Source of the DNA: Synergistaceae bacterium | GTDB lineage: Bacteria > Synergistota > Synergistia > Synergistales > Aminobacteriaceae | Length of the DNA: 64,000 nucleotides | Assembly (NCBI GenBank): GCA_018436725.1 | Contig: JAHDKT010000053.1 | Span: 1 to 64,000 of the forward strand | Direction of reading: 5' to 3' | Shown here: positions 6,492 to 15,873 of the stretch, piece after piece | How positions within the stretch are numbered: position 1 is the stretch's first letter | Layout of the letters: the number at the start of each line of letters is the position of its first letter | Notes under the pieces: model-generated | What the model was told of the DNA's origin: nothing | Databases searched by the model: none | The model's input: the letters and a program-made list of their open reading frames with translations, nothing else | Program-made: the position numbers and the translations under genes

Positions 6492-9419
6492 ATGCTAGGC
6501 GGCCATACCTTCGAATCATTCCGTCCGCTCGGTACTGAGCTGGAGATCACGGGGAAGACCCCCTTCTTCCTCGACGATCCGGAGACCGTCTGGTGCGTCC
6601 TCGCAGGGCAGATCGACGTCTACGTGACCGCGCGTGAGGGCGCTCAACAGACGGGCGGGCGGGACCACCTCTTCACGATGGGGGCGGGAGAGGCCCTTTT
6701 CGGGGTCGAACCGGGCTTTTTCGGCGCGAGCATGGGACTTTTGGCCGGCGGCATTCCGGGGACCAGGGTGCTGCGGATTCCCCGGTCGCTTCTTCTCGAA
6801 CGAACGGACGGGGAGGGAACCGCGTTCGCGGCGTACCTTGCCGACAGGTTCCTTGAGGGACTGGGACGGGGTATCGTCAAGGACATCGTGCCGCAGCCGC
6901 GCGTCAAGCAGTCCATCGCCGCAGGAAGGACGGAACTTGCGCCGAACAGGCCGGCCGGAAGCGAATCGCTGCTCTGGGGGGAGATGGAGGAGGGGCGCGC
7001 CCTCTTCGTCGGCACCGAGGACCTTGCGCCGGGGAGCGGACTTTTCGCACTTCCTCCGAACTGCTGGATAGTTCCGCTGGAGCAGTGCGCCGTGCGAACG
7101 GTCCCGACGGAAGAGCTGCTCCGCAGGGGCGAGTTCGCCGTCGTCTTCGACGCGTTTTGCGAGATGATCTTCTCTTCGCTGGCGATGAACGCCCGGCTCC
7201 GGGCCGCGGACGACCTCGGAGCGCTCCGGCAGATGCAGAAATCCAGCAGGAGGGCGCTCGCCTCGGCTCTCGGGATGCTGGCGGAGACGCTTTCGGGAAA
7301 ACGGCGGAAAGAAGCCGCCTCGCGCGAGGAGTCGCCGCTCCGGAGGGCCTTTTCCACGGTCGCCGCGTTTTTGGGGCGGAGCGTCGCCGCTCCGAAAGGA
7401 GAGGAAATCGCCTCGGAACGCGGGGAATCTCTCCGCGACCTTGCGCGCGCCTCCAACCTCCAACTTCGCCGCGTGACGCTCGCCGGACCGTGGTGGATCT
7501 CCGACGGCGCGCCGCTGATCGCCTACGTACAGGAGAATGCGGAAAAGTCTTCCGGGGGGGGAGAGATGAACGGGACGGCCGTCGCGCTCCTTCCGTCCGG
7601 ACGCGGGTACCGCCTTGTCGACGACGCGGGGGAGCGCCTTGTGGACGAACGGATCGCCGCCACCCTCGGGCCGGATGCCGTCCAGGTCTACCGTCCGCTG
7701 CCCGGCTCGCCGCTGGGGGGCGTGGATCTGCTCCGCTTCGGCCTTGCCGGGGCGAAGAGAGACATGGGGGCCGTCTTCGCCATCTCCGTCTGTCTGGCCC
7801 TTCTGGGGCTGATCTCCCCGGAGGTGAACCGCCAGATCTTCGGCGAAGTCATTCCGCAGGCCGAACGGGGAAGGATGCTCCAGCTCTTCGGCATTCTCGT
7901 CTCCGTCGCGCTTTCGTCCGGCCTGCTGCACCTGGCGAACGGAACGGCCTTCCTCCGCACGGAGAGCGTGATGGACCACGACGTCTCCGCAGGGATCTGG
8001 GACCGGATACTCCGTCTGCCGGTGGGCTTCTTCCGGAAGACGACGTCCGGCGATCTCGCGAACCGGGCGCTCGGGCTCTTCATGCTCCGGGAGACCGCGT
8101 CGAGAACCGTGAAGACGCTGCTCGTCCAGAGCGTGTTTCTCGTCTTTTTCCTGGGGCAGTCCTTCTGGTACGACTGGAGACTCGCGCTCGCCGGACTGGG
8201 GTGCCTGCTGGTTCCCGCTGTGCTGACCGTGGTGGTGAACGTCGTGCAGCTTCGCTTCCAGCGCAAGATGATCGGTCTGCAGAACAGACTTCTGGCGCTG
8301 ACATTCCAGATCATGACCGGCATATCGAAGATTCGGGTGGCGGGCGCCGAAGAGCGCTCCTTCGCCCGATGGGCGGAGCTTTTCGGGGCGCAGCGGGCGC
8401 TGGGCACCTCCGCGAGACGGCTCGAGGTCTTTTTGAACACGGTCATGGCGCTCTTCCCTCTCTCCGTCGCCATCGTCATTCTCTTTGCTCTTGTCCGCTG
8501 GAGCGCCGCGGACGCTTCGTACGAAACCGGGCGTTTCATGGCCTTCTGGTCCGCCTTCGGCGCGCTGCAGGGCGCCTTCTTCCAGATGACGAGTTCCGTG
8601 ACTACGACGTTGAACATGCTCCCGATGGTGGAGAATCTCGCCCCTATCCTTCAGGCCGAACCCGAGACGGGCGATCTGAAGACCGATCCGGGCGAGATCA
8701 CGGGGCGGATCGATCTTGAAGGGGTGGTCTTCCGGTACCTGAAGGACGGCCCTCCCGTGCTGAAGGGGCTCGACCTGCATATCGAAGCGGGGGAGTTCGT
8801 CGCCGTGGTGGGCCCCTCCGGGGCGGGCAAGTCCACCCTCATCCGTCTGCTGCTCGGCTTCGACCAGCCCGAGGCGGGAGGCATCTTCTACGACAACAAG
8901 GACATCGCCGAGCTGGACCTGGGAAAGCTGCGACGGCAGATCGGCGTCGTCCTCCAGAGCGGCGGGCTGCTCTCCGGGGATATCGCCTCCAACGTCCGCT
9001 GCTCCCGCAATATGACGGTCGAGCAGATAGAGGATGCGCTTCGAACGGCGGGGATGGAGGAAGATATCGCCGCGATGCCGATGGGGATTCATACGGTCAT
9101 CACGGACGGCGCGAACACCCTCTCGGGAGGGCAGAAACAGCGCCTCCTGATCGCCCGCGCCGTCGCGGGAAAGCCGCGCGTCCTCATCTTCGACGAGGCT
9201 ACGAGCGCGCTGGACAACCGTACGCAGGCGATGATCAGCCGCAGTCTGGAGAGTATCCAGGCGACGCGCATCGTGGTGGCGCACCGCCTCTCCACGGTCA
9301 TCGGCGCCGATCGTATCTGCGTCCTCGAGGACGGCCGTCTTGTCGAGGAGGGAAAGTACGACGAGCTGATGGCGAAGGACGGCCTCTTCGCCGAACTGGT
9401 CCGGAGGCAGACTGTGTAA
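6492..9419 (+). CDS. NHLM second ABC transporter ATP-binding/permease protein
   Basis: 975 residues, the usual length for the second NHLM transporter. The first ~400 residues form a variable cytoplasmic region beginning with a cyclic-nucleotide-binding-like fold; no protease Cys is seen. A six-helix membrane domain starts near residue 425, and an ABC ATPase carries VGPSGAGKST, LSGGQKQRLLIARAV and VLIFDEATSALD. It presumably heterodimerises with the C39 transporter. Its last 216 coding bases recur at 15874-16089 with about 20 substitutions and no gaps (hand alignment), evidence for a lost second copy. Confidence 0.9.
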   Translation: MLGGHTFESFRPLGTELEITGKTPFFLDDPETVWCVLAGQIDVYVTAREGAQQTGGRDHLFTMGAGEALFGVEPGFFGASMGLLAGGIPGTRVLRIPRSLLLERTDGEGTAFAAYLADRFLEGLGRGIVKDIVPQPRVKQSIAAGRTELAPNRPAGSESLLWGEMEEGRALFVGTEDLAPGSGLFALPPNCWIVPLEQCAVRTVPTEELLRRGEFAVVFDAFCEMIFSSLAMNARLRAADDLGALRQMQKSSRRALASALGMLAETLSGKRRKEAASREESPLRRAFSTVAAFLGRSVAAPKGEEIASERGESLRDLARASNLQLRRVTLAGPWWISDGAPLIAYVQENAEKSSGGGEMNGTAVALLPSGRGYRLVDDAGERLVDERIAATLGPDAVQVYRPLPGSPLGGVDLLRFGLAGAKRDMGAVFAISVCLALLGLISPEVNRQIFGEVIPQAERGRMLQLFGILVSVALSSGLLHLANGTAFLRTESVMDHDVSAGIWDRILRLPVGFFRKTTSGDLANRALGLFMLRETASRTVKTLLVQSVFLVFFLGQSFWYDWRLALAGLGCLLVPAVLTVVVNVVQLRFQRKMIGLQNRLLALTFQIMTGISKIRVAGAEERSFARWAELFGAQRALGTSARRLEVFLNTVMALFPLSVAIVILFALVRWSAADASYETGRFMAFWSAFGALQGAFFQMTSSVTTTLNMLPMVENLAPILQAEPETGDLKTDPGEITGRIDLEGVVFRYLKDGPPVLKGLDLHIEAGEFVAVVGPSGAGKSTLIRLLLGFDQPEAGGIFYDNKDIAELDLGKLRRQIGVVLQSGGLLSGDIASNVRCSRNMTVEQIEDALRTAGMEEDIAAMPMGIHTVITDGANTLSGGQKQRLLIARAVAGKPRVLIFDEATSALDNRTQAMISRSLESIQATRIVVAHRLSTVIGADRICVLEDGRLVEEGKYDELMAKDGLFAELVRRQTV

Positions 9420-9585
9420 GGAGTTACATTTGAATAGTACGGAAAGACGAAGCGGGATGCGCTCCCCTCCTTGAACGGAAGAGTCTCATGTGAATACGAA
9501 ATCACCCCGAATCGACGAGCCGAGAAGCTCTACAATCCGAGGTGTTTGCGTTCTATTCCAGAAAAGTTGTTTTGATTGCGTGATG

Positions 9586-10281
9586 TTATTTATATGCGTC
9601 TTCGATTATTTCGCATCCTTTGGCGAGAAGACTTTTCTCAACCCAGCTGCGGTCGGCGCTTCCGTCGGCTGCCGCTTTCAGTTTCATGCGATCGTTCGTG
9701 TTGAACTTTTTTGCTTCTTCAAGAAGGCGTTCTGCGTCGTTTTTCGGTATAACGATGACACCGTCGCTGTCTCCTACGACAATATCGCCCGGATATACAT
9801 GGATTCCTCCGCAGGCTATGGGGACGTTCACTTCTCCGGGCCCCTCTTTGTATGGACCTCCCGGAGTGGAGCCGGTCGCGTACATCGGAACGCCCATACC
9901 GTATATGTTCTCCACATCGCGCATTGGGCCGTCCAATACCATGCCGGCAAGTCCCATGAACTTGCCGTAGGTCAGCATGATCTCTCCTATGAGGGATTGG
10001 CTTCGATCTCCTCCGTTGGAGACTACGACGATATCTCCCGGCTCGACCATATTCAGCGCTTTATGAATCATCAGGTTGTCCCCGGGGCGCGCCTTTACCG
10101 TGAGTGCCGCTCCGGTCATATTCTCCGCGCTCGGCGCGGACATGCGCCGTATCTGAGAGGACATGGCGCTGAGCCTTCCCATGCAATCCGCGATATTCGC
10201 GACAGGGATGTGTTTGAAGGCGTCGATAAGTTCTTTAGGGGGAAGTTCCCTCTTTGTAAAAACTCTGAATCCGATAGGCAT
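9586..10281 (-). CDS. RraA-like / HMG-CHA aldolase family protein
   Basis: 231 residues of the RraA-like superfamily, whose catabolic members are 4-hydroxy-4-methyl-2-oxoglutarate / 4-carboxy-4-hydroxy-2-oxoadipate aldolases or oxaloacetate decarboxylases. The metal/substrate signature GMVLDGPMRD and the HVYPGDIVVGDSDGVIVIP strand are present. A clear AAGGAGG precedes ATG. It is the last gene of the minus-strand set with the dehydrogenase at 10339 and the TTT transporter, suggesting cleavage of an imported hydroxy- or oxo-acid. RNase E inhibition is not expected for this subgroup; the substrate is unknown. Confidence 0.8.
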   Translation of the reverse strand: MPIGFRVFTKRELPPKELIDAFKHIPVANIADCMGRLSAMSSQIRRMSAPSAENMTGAALTVKARPGDNLMIHKALNMVEPGDIVVVSNGGDRSQSLIGEIMLTYGKFMGLAGMVLDGPMRDVENIYGMGVPMYATGSTPGGPYKEGPGEVNVPIACGGIHVYPGDIVVGDSDGVIVIPKNDAERLLEEAKKFNTNDRMKLKAAADGSADRSWVEKSLLAKGCEIIEDAYK

Positions 10282-10338
10282 TGCGTATCCTCCTTGATGA
10301 TCTTCGATCTGTCGAGCTGCGAGTCTGTATCGGTCGTG

Positions 10339-11394
10339 TCAGTTCTCGATAGCTTTGGGGAAAAGAATTTCATATCTTCTCCCTAAATCCTGCAATTCCG
10401 CCTCGACGTCGTGTTCGAGCGGAATTCCGTTGAGCGAACGCTCCTTTTCCGCGAGGCCTTCCTTTTCTCCGGGGAGGAATATCCTCTCGTTCCCCGGAGA
10501 CGCCGGAAGCGCCCAAATTTCCTCCAGCATCGTCTCCATTCGTCGGGAAAAACCATCTGAAGGAAAGAATTTCCCTGGATCGATTGCGAGAAAAAAGTGT
10601 CCAAGCCCCTGTTCTTTCGTGAAGTCGTTGTACATGCTTCCCAAGGACGGGCCGAAAGCGGCGCCTGTTAAAACGCCTGCCAGTATTTCGATGAAAAGTG
10701 CGATTGCCGACCCTTTGACGCCTCCGAATGGAAGAACGAAACCTTCGAGCGCTTTTTCGGGATCGACGGTGGGATTCCCGTCGCTATCGATAGCCCATCC
10801 TTCGGGTATTGTTTCCCCCTGTTTCCACGCTCTGCGTATTTTCCCTCTGGCGACGATGCTCGTCGCCATATCAAGTGTGACCGGTTCGTACTTTCCAGCT
10901 GGAACCGAATACGAGAGGGGATTGGTTCCGGTATAGGGTTTTGCTGCCCCCCAGAGAGCCATGCTTGTCGGAGCGTTCGACATGGCGATCGCTATGAATC
11001 CCCTTCGAGCCAAGGGAATGGTGTAAAAACTCGCAGCGCCGAAGTGATTGGATCTGCGAACCCCGACGCATCCTATACCATGGAGAGAGGCTAGTTCAGC
11101 GGCCAATTCGGACGCTTTGAGAGACGCATACTGGCCTATTGTGTTCCGGGCGTCGATTAAAGCGCTGGACGAACTTTTTTGCTCTATGACGAGTTCGCTG
11201 TTTGGATTGATCATACCTTCCGCTATTCTTTTCAGATAAATGGTTGTTCTGCTTACCCCGTGCGACTCCACTCCGCGCAGACTGGCATGGACCATCGATT
11301 CGGCGAGAATATGCGCTCTTTCATGCGCGACTCCCGCGGCCGTGAAGACCGAAGCGCAATAGTGCGAGAGGTCGCCGCTCCTGTAGTTGCTCAT
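10339..11394 (-). CDS. Ldh/MDH2-family NAD(P)-dependent oxidoreductase
   Basis: 351-residue member of the malate/L-lactate dehydrogenase family (YlbC/ComC/sulfolactate dehydrogenase fold, not classical LDH). Recognisable segments are SLRGVESHGVSR, RRSNHFGAASFYTIPLA and GTNPLSYSVPA. The ATG at 11394 (MSNYRSGDL) follows GAAGG at good spacing; an upstream GTG is less likely. It would oxidise a 2-hydroxyacid or reduce a 2-oxoacid, compatible with the neighbouring aldolase-like protein and TTT uptake system. Confidence 0.85.
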   Translation of the reverse strand: MSNYRSGDLSHYCASVFTAAGVAHERAHILAESMVHASLRGVESHGVSRTTIYLKRIAEGMINPNSELVIEQKSSSSALIDARNTIGQYASLKASELAAELASLHGIGCVGVRRSNHFGAASFYTIPLARRGFIAIAMSNAPTSMALWGAAKPYTGTNPLSYSVPAGKYEPVTLDMATSIVARGKIRRAWKQGETIPEGWAIDSDGNPTVDPEKALEGFVLPFGGVKGSAIALFIEILAGVLTGAAFGPSLGSMYNDFTKEQGLGHFFLAIDPGKFFPSDGFSRRMETMLEEIWALPASPGNERIFLPGEKEGLAEKERSLNGIPLEHDVEAELQDLGRRYEILFPKAIEN

Positions 11395-11427
11395 TGATCG
11401 CACCTTCTTTCATAATAGCTTCCGCCC

Positions 11428-12927
11428 TTATGCTTTCCCCGCCATACGTTTTTTGAGAAGAGGATAAAATAGGCTGAGCAAAGTGAGAGCGAACAGGACA
11501 AAGGACAGAGGTCTGGTGAAGATCTCCATAGGGGAGTCGGCGATCATCAAGGCTCTTCGCAACTCCGTTTCCGCGAGAGGTCCCAGAATAATGCCGAGTA
11601 CGGCGGGGGCGACGGGTAATTTCAATTTACGCATCGCCAAGCCGATCACGCCGAAGAAGAGCATCGAATATACATCGAACATCGAATTGCTTATACTGTA
11701 AGTGCCTACGGTGCTTAAAACCGCTATGGAGGCGGCGAGGATGACTTTAGGCATTTTGAGACATTGAGCGAAAGCGCGGGCTCCGAAATATCCCAGGAAG
11801 AGCATGATGAAATTGGTGATGAGCATGCCCCACATGAGGCCGTAGACGATCTGGGGTTCCTTGACGAAGAGATTGGGGCCCGGGTGAAGGCCATGGATCA
11901 GGAGACCGCCGACCATGATGGCGGTGACTACATTCCCGGGAATCCCGAAGGTCAGCATAGGAATCATCGCGCTTGCAGTAACCGCGTTGTTGGCGGTTTC
12001 GGAGGCGCGGACACCTTCAACGGTACCTTTTCCGAAGAGTTCGGGATTCTTGGATTTCCGTTTCGCTTCCTTATAGCTTATAAAAGAAGCGATGCTTGAA
12101 CCCGCACCGGGGATTATTCCTATGATTATTCCTATAATGGAGGAGCGGGTCCACGTAGGCAACGAATCTTTGAAATCGCTTCGGAAAGTCCAGCGTTTTT
12201 CGTTTTTGTTGTTTGCCAGGAGTAAATTATCCGTCTCTAATTTTTTCCCCAGTATGATTTCTTCAAGAATGCAAAATACTTCAGGTATGGAGTAGAGGCC
12301 GATCAAAACCACGATTTCGGGAAATCCCTCCATCAAATACATGTTGTCGAAAGTGAAACGGAATACGCCGCTTATCTGATCGATCCCTATCGTGCTGACG
12401 AACAACCCGGCAAAAGCGCAGAGAAGCCCTTTAACGACGGAGCCGGAAAGAAAACTGGCGATTGTGGAGAGACCAAGGACGGATATCCAGAAGTATTCCG
12501 CAGGGCCGAATTTCAGAGCAAGTCGTGCAAGGTACGGAGCGATAAACATAAGAGCGAGAGCGCTGGCTGTTCCTCCGACGGCGGAACAGATGACGCTGGT
12601 TTCGAGAGCGTATCGGCCTTCGCCCTTTTTTGCCATGGCGTTTCCATCGAATGTTGTAACAACCGCTCCCGGTGTTCCCGGGACATTGAGCAGTACTGCG
12701 GAGATCGATCCTCCGTAGATAGCGCCGTTATACATACCCGCCATGCAGAGAAGGCCTGTCAGCGGGGGCATGGAAAACGTGAACGGAATCAAAAGCGCCA
12801 CTCCCATTGTAGCTGAAAGACCTGGAAGAGCCCCGACCATTATTCCGGAAGCAGTGCTGAGAACCATAGCCAGAATATTGGTGATGCTCAGCGTCCCGGC
12901 AAGCGAGGATGCAAAGTGTTCCAGCAT
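11428..12927 (-). CDS. tctA: Tripartite tricarboxylate transporter, large permease TctA
   Basis: 499 residues with about 11-12 membrane helices. The TctA signatures GALPGLSATMGVALLIPFTF, LLNVPGTPGAVVTTFDG and GIIPGAGSSIASFISY are present. The ATG at 12927 follows GGAGGG; an earlier in-frame start would add an unlike 18-residue N-terminus. Together with the small permease (12950) and binding protein (13478) it forms a complete solute:cation symporter. The operon reads tctC-tctB-tctA on the minus strand. Confidence 0.92.
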   Translation of the reverse strand: MLEHFASSLAGTLSITNILAMVLSTASGIMVGALPGLSATMGVALLIPFTFSMPPLTGLLCMAGMYNGAIYGGSISAVLLNVPGTPGAVVTTFDGNAMAKKGEGRYALETSVICSAVGGTASALALMFIAPYLARLALKFGPAEYFWISVLGLSTIASFLSGSVVKGLLCAFAGLFVSTIGIDQISGVFRFTFDNMYLMEGFPEIVVLIGLYSIPEVFCILEEIILGKKLETDNLLLANNKNEKRWTFRSDFKDSLPTWTRSSIIGIIIGIIPGAGSSIASFISYKEAKRKSKNPELFGKGTVEGVRASETANNAVTASAMIPMLTFGIPGNVVTAIMVGGLLIHGLHPGPNLFVKEPQIVYGLMWGMLITNFIMLFLGYFGARAFAQCLKMPKVILAASIAVLSTVGTYSISNSMFDVYSMLFFGVIGLAMRKLKLPVAPAVLGIILGPLAETELRRALMIADSPMEIFTRPLSFVLFALTLLSLFYPLLKKRMAGKA

Positions 12928-12949
12928 AGTACTTTCCCTCCATCCTACA

Positions 12950-13399
12950 TTAAAGAAGCAATCCTCTGGGAAGAGGAACATTGAAAAGCATTATAAAAAC
13001 TACGTAAAGAAAGATCGTGAAGCCGGCGGAGAAAAAGAGTGAAAAAAGAAAAGTGGCTTTCCCTTCGTTTCTTCCCCAGAGCAGAGAGACAATCAGTACG
13101 AAAAGAAAGGAAGAAATGAAAAAACCCGCTCTTTCCATCGAAAAAAGGTAGATGAGCAGGAGAAGAGCGAGGGAAAAAGCGGACCGGAGGTTGATGGTCT
13201 CCGTCCCTTCCGCGGTCGAATCGCCTCTTTTCCTGAACCCGGCGATGAGAAGGAAAGTACTGCAAAAGAAGATGCCCGATAGTGTCAGAAACGGGAAAAG
13301 AGCCGAGCCTGCGGGATATTTTCCCGTCTGCCAAGCTGCGACCAACGAGAAGGCGATCCCGCTGGAGGCGAGTAGTCTATCCTGAGTTTTTTGTTTCAT
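12950..13399 (-). CDS. tctB: Tripartite tricarboxylate transporter, small permease TctB
   Basis: 149 residues with four predicted membrane helices and the TctB-type arrangement (WQTGKYPAGSALFPFLTLSG early, a Phe-rich last pair of helices). GGAGGAG lies before ATG. Low sequence conservation is normal for TctB; position between tctC and tctA makes the call secure. Confidence 0.85.
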   Translation of the reverse strand: MKQKTQDRLLASSGIAFSLVAAWQTGKYPAGSALFPFLTLSGIFFCSTFLLIAGFRKRGDSTAEGTETINLRSAFSLALLLLIYLFSMERAGFFISSFLFVLIVSLLWGRNEGKATFLFSLFFSAGFTIFLYVVFIMLFNVPLPRGLLL

Positions 13400-13419
13400 A
13401 ATGCTCCTCCCTGGGAATT

Positions 13420-13450
13420 GGTGGGGGGAGAATTCGAATCTCCCCCCACC
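13420..13450 (-). terminator. Strong hairpin between tctC and tctB
   Basis: Perfect 12-bp stem (GGTGGGGGGAGA and its complement, 13420-13431/13439-13450) with a 7-base loop and no strong T-run on the minus strand. It is placed to attenuate transcription or protect the tctC 3' end, giving more binding protein than permease. Confidence 0.55.
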
Positions 13451-13477
13451 GTAAGTCGAAAGTCGCGAGAAAAAAAA

Positions 13478-14446
13478 CTATTCTTTGATCCAGGGGTCTT
13501 CTTCCCAGAGCTTCGTCAGTTTATCGCTCAGATCCCGAAGATGCTTGGTGTACTCTGAAGGGGACATGAACACGAGAGGCAAGTAGGCATCTTCGCATTT
13601 TTTTCTGAACTCCGGGTTTTCCACGACAGTTTTCATGGCTTCCGCAAACTTTTCCACGATCTCCGAGGGAACACCCGCCGGCATCGCGACGCCTCTCGAA
13701 CTGGTCATGACGACGTCGTATCCCATCTCCTTGAGTGTTACGACATTCGGAAAGAGGGGATCCCTTTCCTCCGCCATTTGAGCCAGCATGCGGATTTGAC
13801 CGCTTTCGGAATACTCTTTCGCTTCGCTGACGTTGAACAGGGCGATGTCGATATGACCGCCAAGCAGCGCTGTTCTGTTCGGACCGGCTCCGGTGAAGGG
13901 GACCACTTTTGCGCTGATGCCCGCCAGCTTTTCAAGAAAGATCATCGCCATATGGTCGTCGGAGCCGATGCCGCTGACCCCGTATGTTAGTTTTCCGGGG
14001 TTGTCCTTTGCATATTGAATGACCTCTTCCATTGTCTGGAATGGACTGTCCTCTCTTACCAGGACAGTGCACGGATCGTCCATCAGGCATGCGACCGGGG
14101 CAAAAGAATCAAGCGTAAAGCGCGTTTTTTTTCGTATGGGAAGCGCCACTATGCTCGGCGTATTCAAGAAACCGACTGTATACCCGTCCGGCTTTGCTTC
14201 GCTCAATGTGGTGTAGCCGATTTCGGCTCCCGCTCCGGGTTTGTTCAATACGATGATTTTTTGTCCGATAACCGGTTCAAGGTAGTTTGCGACAAGCCGG
14301 GCCATGATATCCGTCGATCCTCCGGGCGAGTACGCTATCACCATCGTGATCGTCTGATCCGCAGGCCATGCGGCGAAGCTCGGGGACGCATACAAGAAAA
14401 ACAATGACACGCAAAGGATTCCTAAAAACCACTTACTTTTTTTCAT
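13478..14446 (-). CDS. tctC: Tripartite tricarboxylate transporter binding protein TctC
   Basis: 322-residue periplasmic binding protein. A signal peptide (MKKSKWFLGILCVSLFFLY, cleavage after FAA) precedes the Bug/TctC signature WPADQTITMVIAYSPGGSTD and the NKPGAGAEIG segment. The ATG at 14446 follows GGGAGG and starts a cleaner signal peptide than the TTG three codons upstream. It captures the substrate for TctA/TctB; ligand unknown, the neighbouring Ldh-family enzyme and RraA-like aldolase suggesting a hydroxy- or keto-carboxylate. Confidence 0.9.
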   Translation of the reverse strand: MKKSKWFLGILCVSLFFLYASPSFAAWPADQTITMVIAYSPGGSTDIMARLVANYLEPVIGQKIIVLNKPGAGAEIGYTTLSEAKPDGYTVGFLNTPSIVALPIRKKTRFTLDSFAPVACLMDDPCTVLVREDSPFQTMEEVIQYAKDNPGKLTYGVSGIGSDDHMAMIFLEKLAGISAKVVPFTGAGPNRTALLGGHIDIALFNVSEAKEYSESGQIRMLAQMAEERDPLFPNVVTLKEMGYDVVMTSSRGVAMPAGVPSEIVEKFAEAMKTVVENPEFRKKCEDAYLPLVFMSPSEYTKHLRDLSDKLTKLWEEDPWIKE

Positions 14447-14626
14447 TGGTCCCAACCTCCCGATGAAAGTGTTATTCTTATTTGTGATTGAATCAGAAGC
14501 TGTTCCGATGCACGTTTTTTCGTCGACACTTCGGTGTTCGCGTGAAAAATGGTTCCGGACGAAAGGACGAGTTTCTGTAAGAAAGTAGCTTTTCCAATCA
14601 CCTCGTTTCTGTTTGCACAGTACACC

Positions 14627-14880
14627 TCAGTTGTACGCCTTTTTCTCCCAGAGGTGAAAAACATCTTCGATCGACGAGGGAGCGATGCCGCAAAGCTCCT
14701 TGGCCAGTCCTGTTTCGGCGGAGCGTTGTAGACGACTCCGGACGCCTGATGCAACAACAGGTTCTATTCCTACCTCGCGCATAAGATGGATCGACTCGGC
14801 GACCTCGAAAGAACGTCGTTCCGAGTGTATCGTGTCCGCGCAGACCCAAATCCAAGAAATCCGATCATGGTTAACCCCCT
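14627..14880 (-). pseudogene. Unrecognised gene remnant, 3' end only
   Basis: Between tctC and the RpiR gene one minus-strand frame reads as protein-like sequence (FEVAESIHLMREVGIEPVVA, then SAETGLAKELCGIAP, ending EDVFHLWEKKAYN) and stops at 14627-14629. There is no ATG or ribosome site; an in-frame stop lies just upstream near 14880. The family was not recognised. It looks like the tail of a catabolic gene whose front was lost when the regulator gene came to lie beside it. The rest of 14447-14914 shows nothing else. Confidence 0.3.
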
Positions 14881-14914
14881 ACGCGCTTTTTTATTGAAAG
14901 GTTCATTGGTGTCG

Positions 14915-15787
14915 CTAGCATTTAGATTTGCTTTGGTCTATATGCAGAGAACCCCATTCTTTCATGGTGTCGCTATGTTTTTTAAGTCGTGCGACTCCCT
15001 CTTCCCCAAGGCGGAAACTAACCTCGGCGAGGAGCGCATTGATGATTGCTTGAGCGGCTACATTCGAATTGAAAAAACTAACGGACTCATAAGGGCAAAA
15101 AAAGGCGACTTTCGATGCAAGGGCCAGCGGGGAGGTTTCGTTGTCGGTAATCGCGATCACGTCGCAACCGATGGAACGGACTTTTTCTGTGATTTCAAGA
15201 ACGAGTTTCGTGTACCGAGGAAGAGAGACGACAAAAAAAACATCTCCCGGTTCCATGTCGAAAACGCTCTCTGTAAGACATCCGTCGTCGAGATTCATAT
15301 GGTGAACCTCCGGACGTATTTGAAACAGAAGAAGGTTGAAGAAATACGTTAGCGGATACGAGCTTCTGACTGCGAATGAGTAAACCCTCCGGGAGAAGGC
15401 CAGTAGTTCCACTGCTCGTTGAAAATTATCGGGATGATTCAAAGTGTACAACATTTGTAGAGAAGCGCTCTCCTTCCCCAAGGAACTCTGCCAAATAGGG
15501 GTTTCGGTATCCAGCGAAGAGTTTCGTAGACGCTCGACCGGAGTGATGCCATTTTTTAACACCGTGCGCACCTCTTCCTGAAGTCCCGGATATCCATCGA
15601 AGCCCATTTCGGACGATGTTCTGCTGATAGTCGACGGGCTGACGCCTATCCTTTCGGAAAGCTCCAATAAATTTAAAAAAGCGGCTTCTTCGGGAGAGCC
15701 GAGCAGAAATTCAGCCACGGCGTGTTTGGCTTGAGAGATTTTTTTGCGTCGTAAATAATTGCGAATCTGCTCTTTATAATTTTCCAT
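14915..15787 (-). CDS. MurR/RpiR-family transcriptional regulator
   Basis: 290 residues: an N-terminal RpiR HTH domain (AVAEFLLGSPEEAAFLNLLE, recognition region GVSPSTISRTSSEMGFDGYP) and a C-terminal SIS sugar/acid-phosphate-binding domain (about residues 130-260, with VFFVVSLPRYTKLVLEI). GGAG precedes ATG. It is upstream of, and co-oriented with, tctC-tctB-tctA and the two catabolic genes, so it probably controls that set. Its promoter region is distinctly AT-rich and abuts the truncated ABC-transporter tail at 15874. Confidence 0.88.
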   Translation of the reverse strand: MENYKEQIRNYLRRKKISQAKHAVAEFLLGSPEEAAFLNLLELSERIGVSPSTISRTSSEMGFDGYPGLQEEVRTVLKNGITPVERLRNSSLDTETPIWQSSLGKESASLQMLYTLNHPDNFQRAVELLAFSRRVYSFAVRSSYPLTYFFNLLLFQIRPEVHHMNLDDGCLTESVFDMEPGDVFFVVSLPRYTKLVLEITEKVRSIGCDVIAITDNETSPLALASKVAFFCPYESVSFFNSNVAAQAIINALLAEVSFRLGEEGVARLKKHSDTMKEWGSLHIDQSKSKC

Positions 15788-15814
15788 CTTTACGCTCCTC
15801 TGTTTTCTGCAAAG

Positions 15815-15842
15815 AGTGTATCATAAAAAATAAAACCTGCAA
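15815..15842 (-). promoter_or_regulatory. Probable promoter of the RpiR regulator gene
   Basis: On the minus strand TTGCAG (15837-15842), 16 bases, TACACT (15815-15820), about 30 bases before the ATG, within AT-rich DNA. Confidence 0.4.
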
Positions 15843-15873
15843 TATCTTTTTCAAGTATTCTTTTCGGAAATCC

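Noticed and set aside
6516-9284. 922-codon minus-strand open frame opposite the second NHLM transporter gene
   Set aside because: Its composition is that of an antisense shadow of a GC-rich gene (His, Arg, Glu, Gly rich), it has no domain, and the plus strand encodes an unmistakable ABC transporter.
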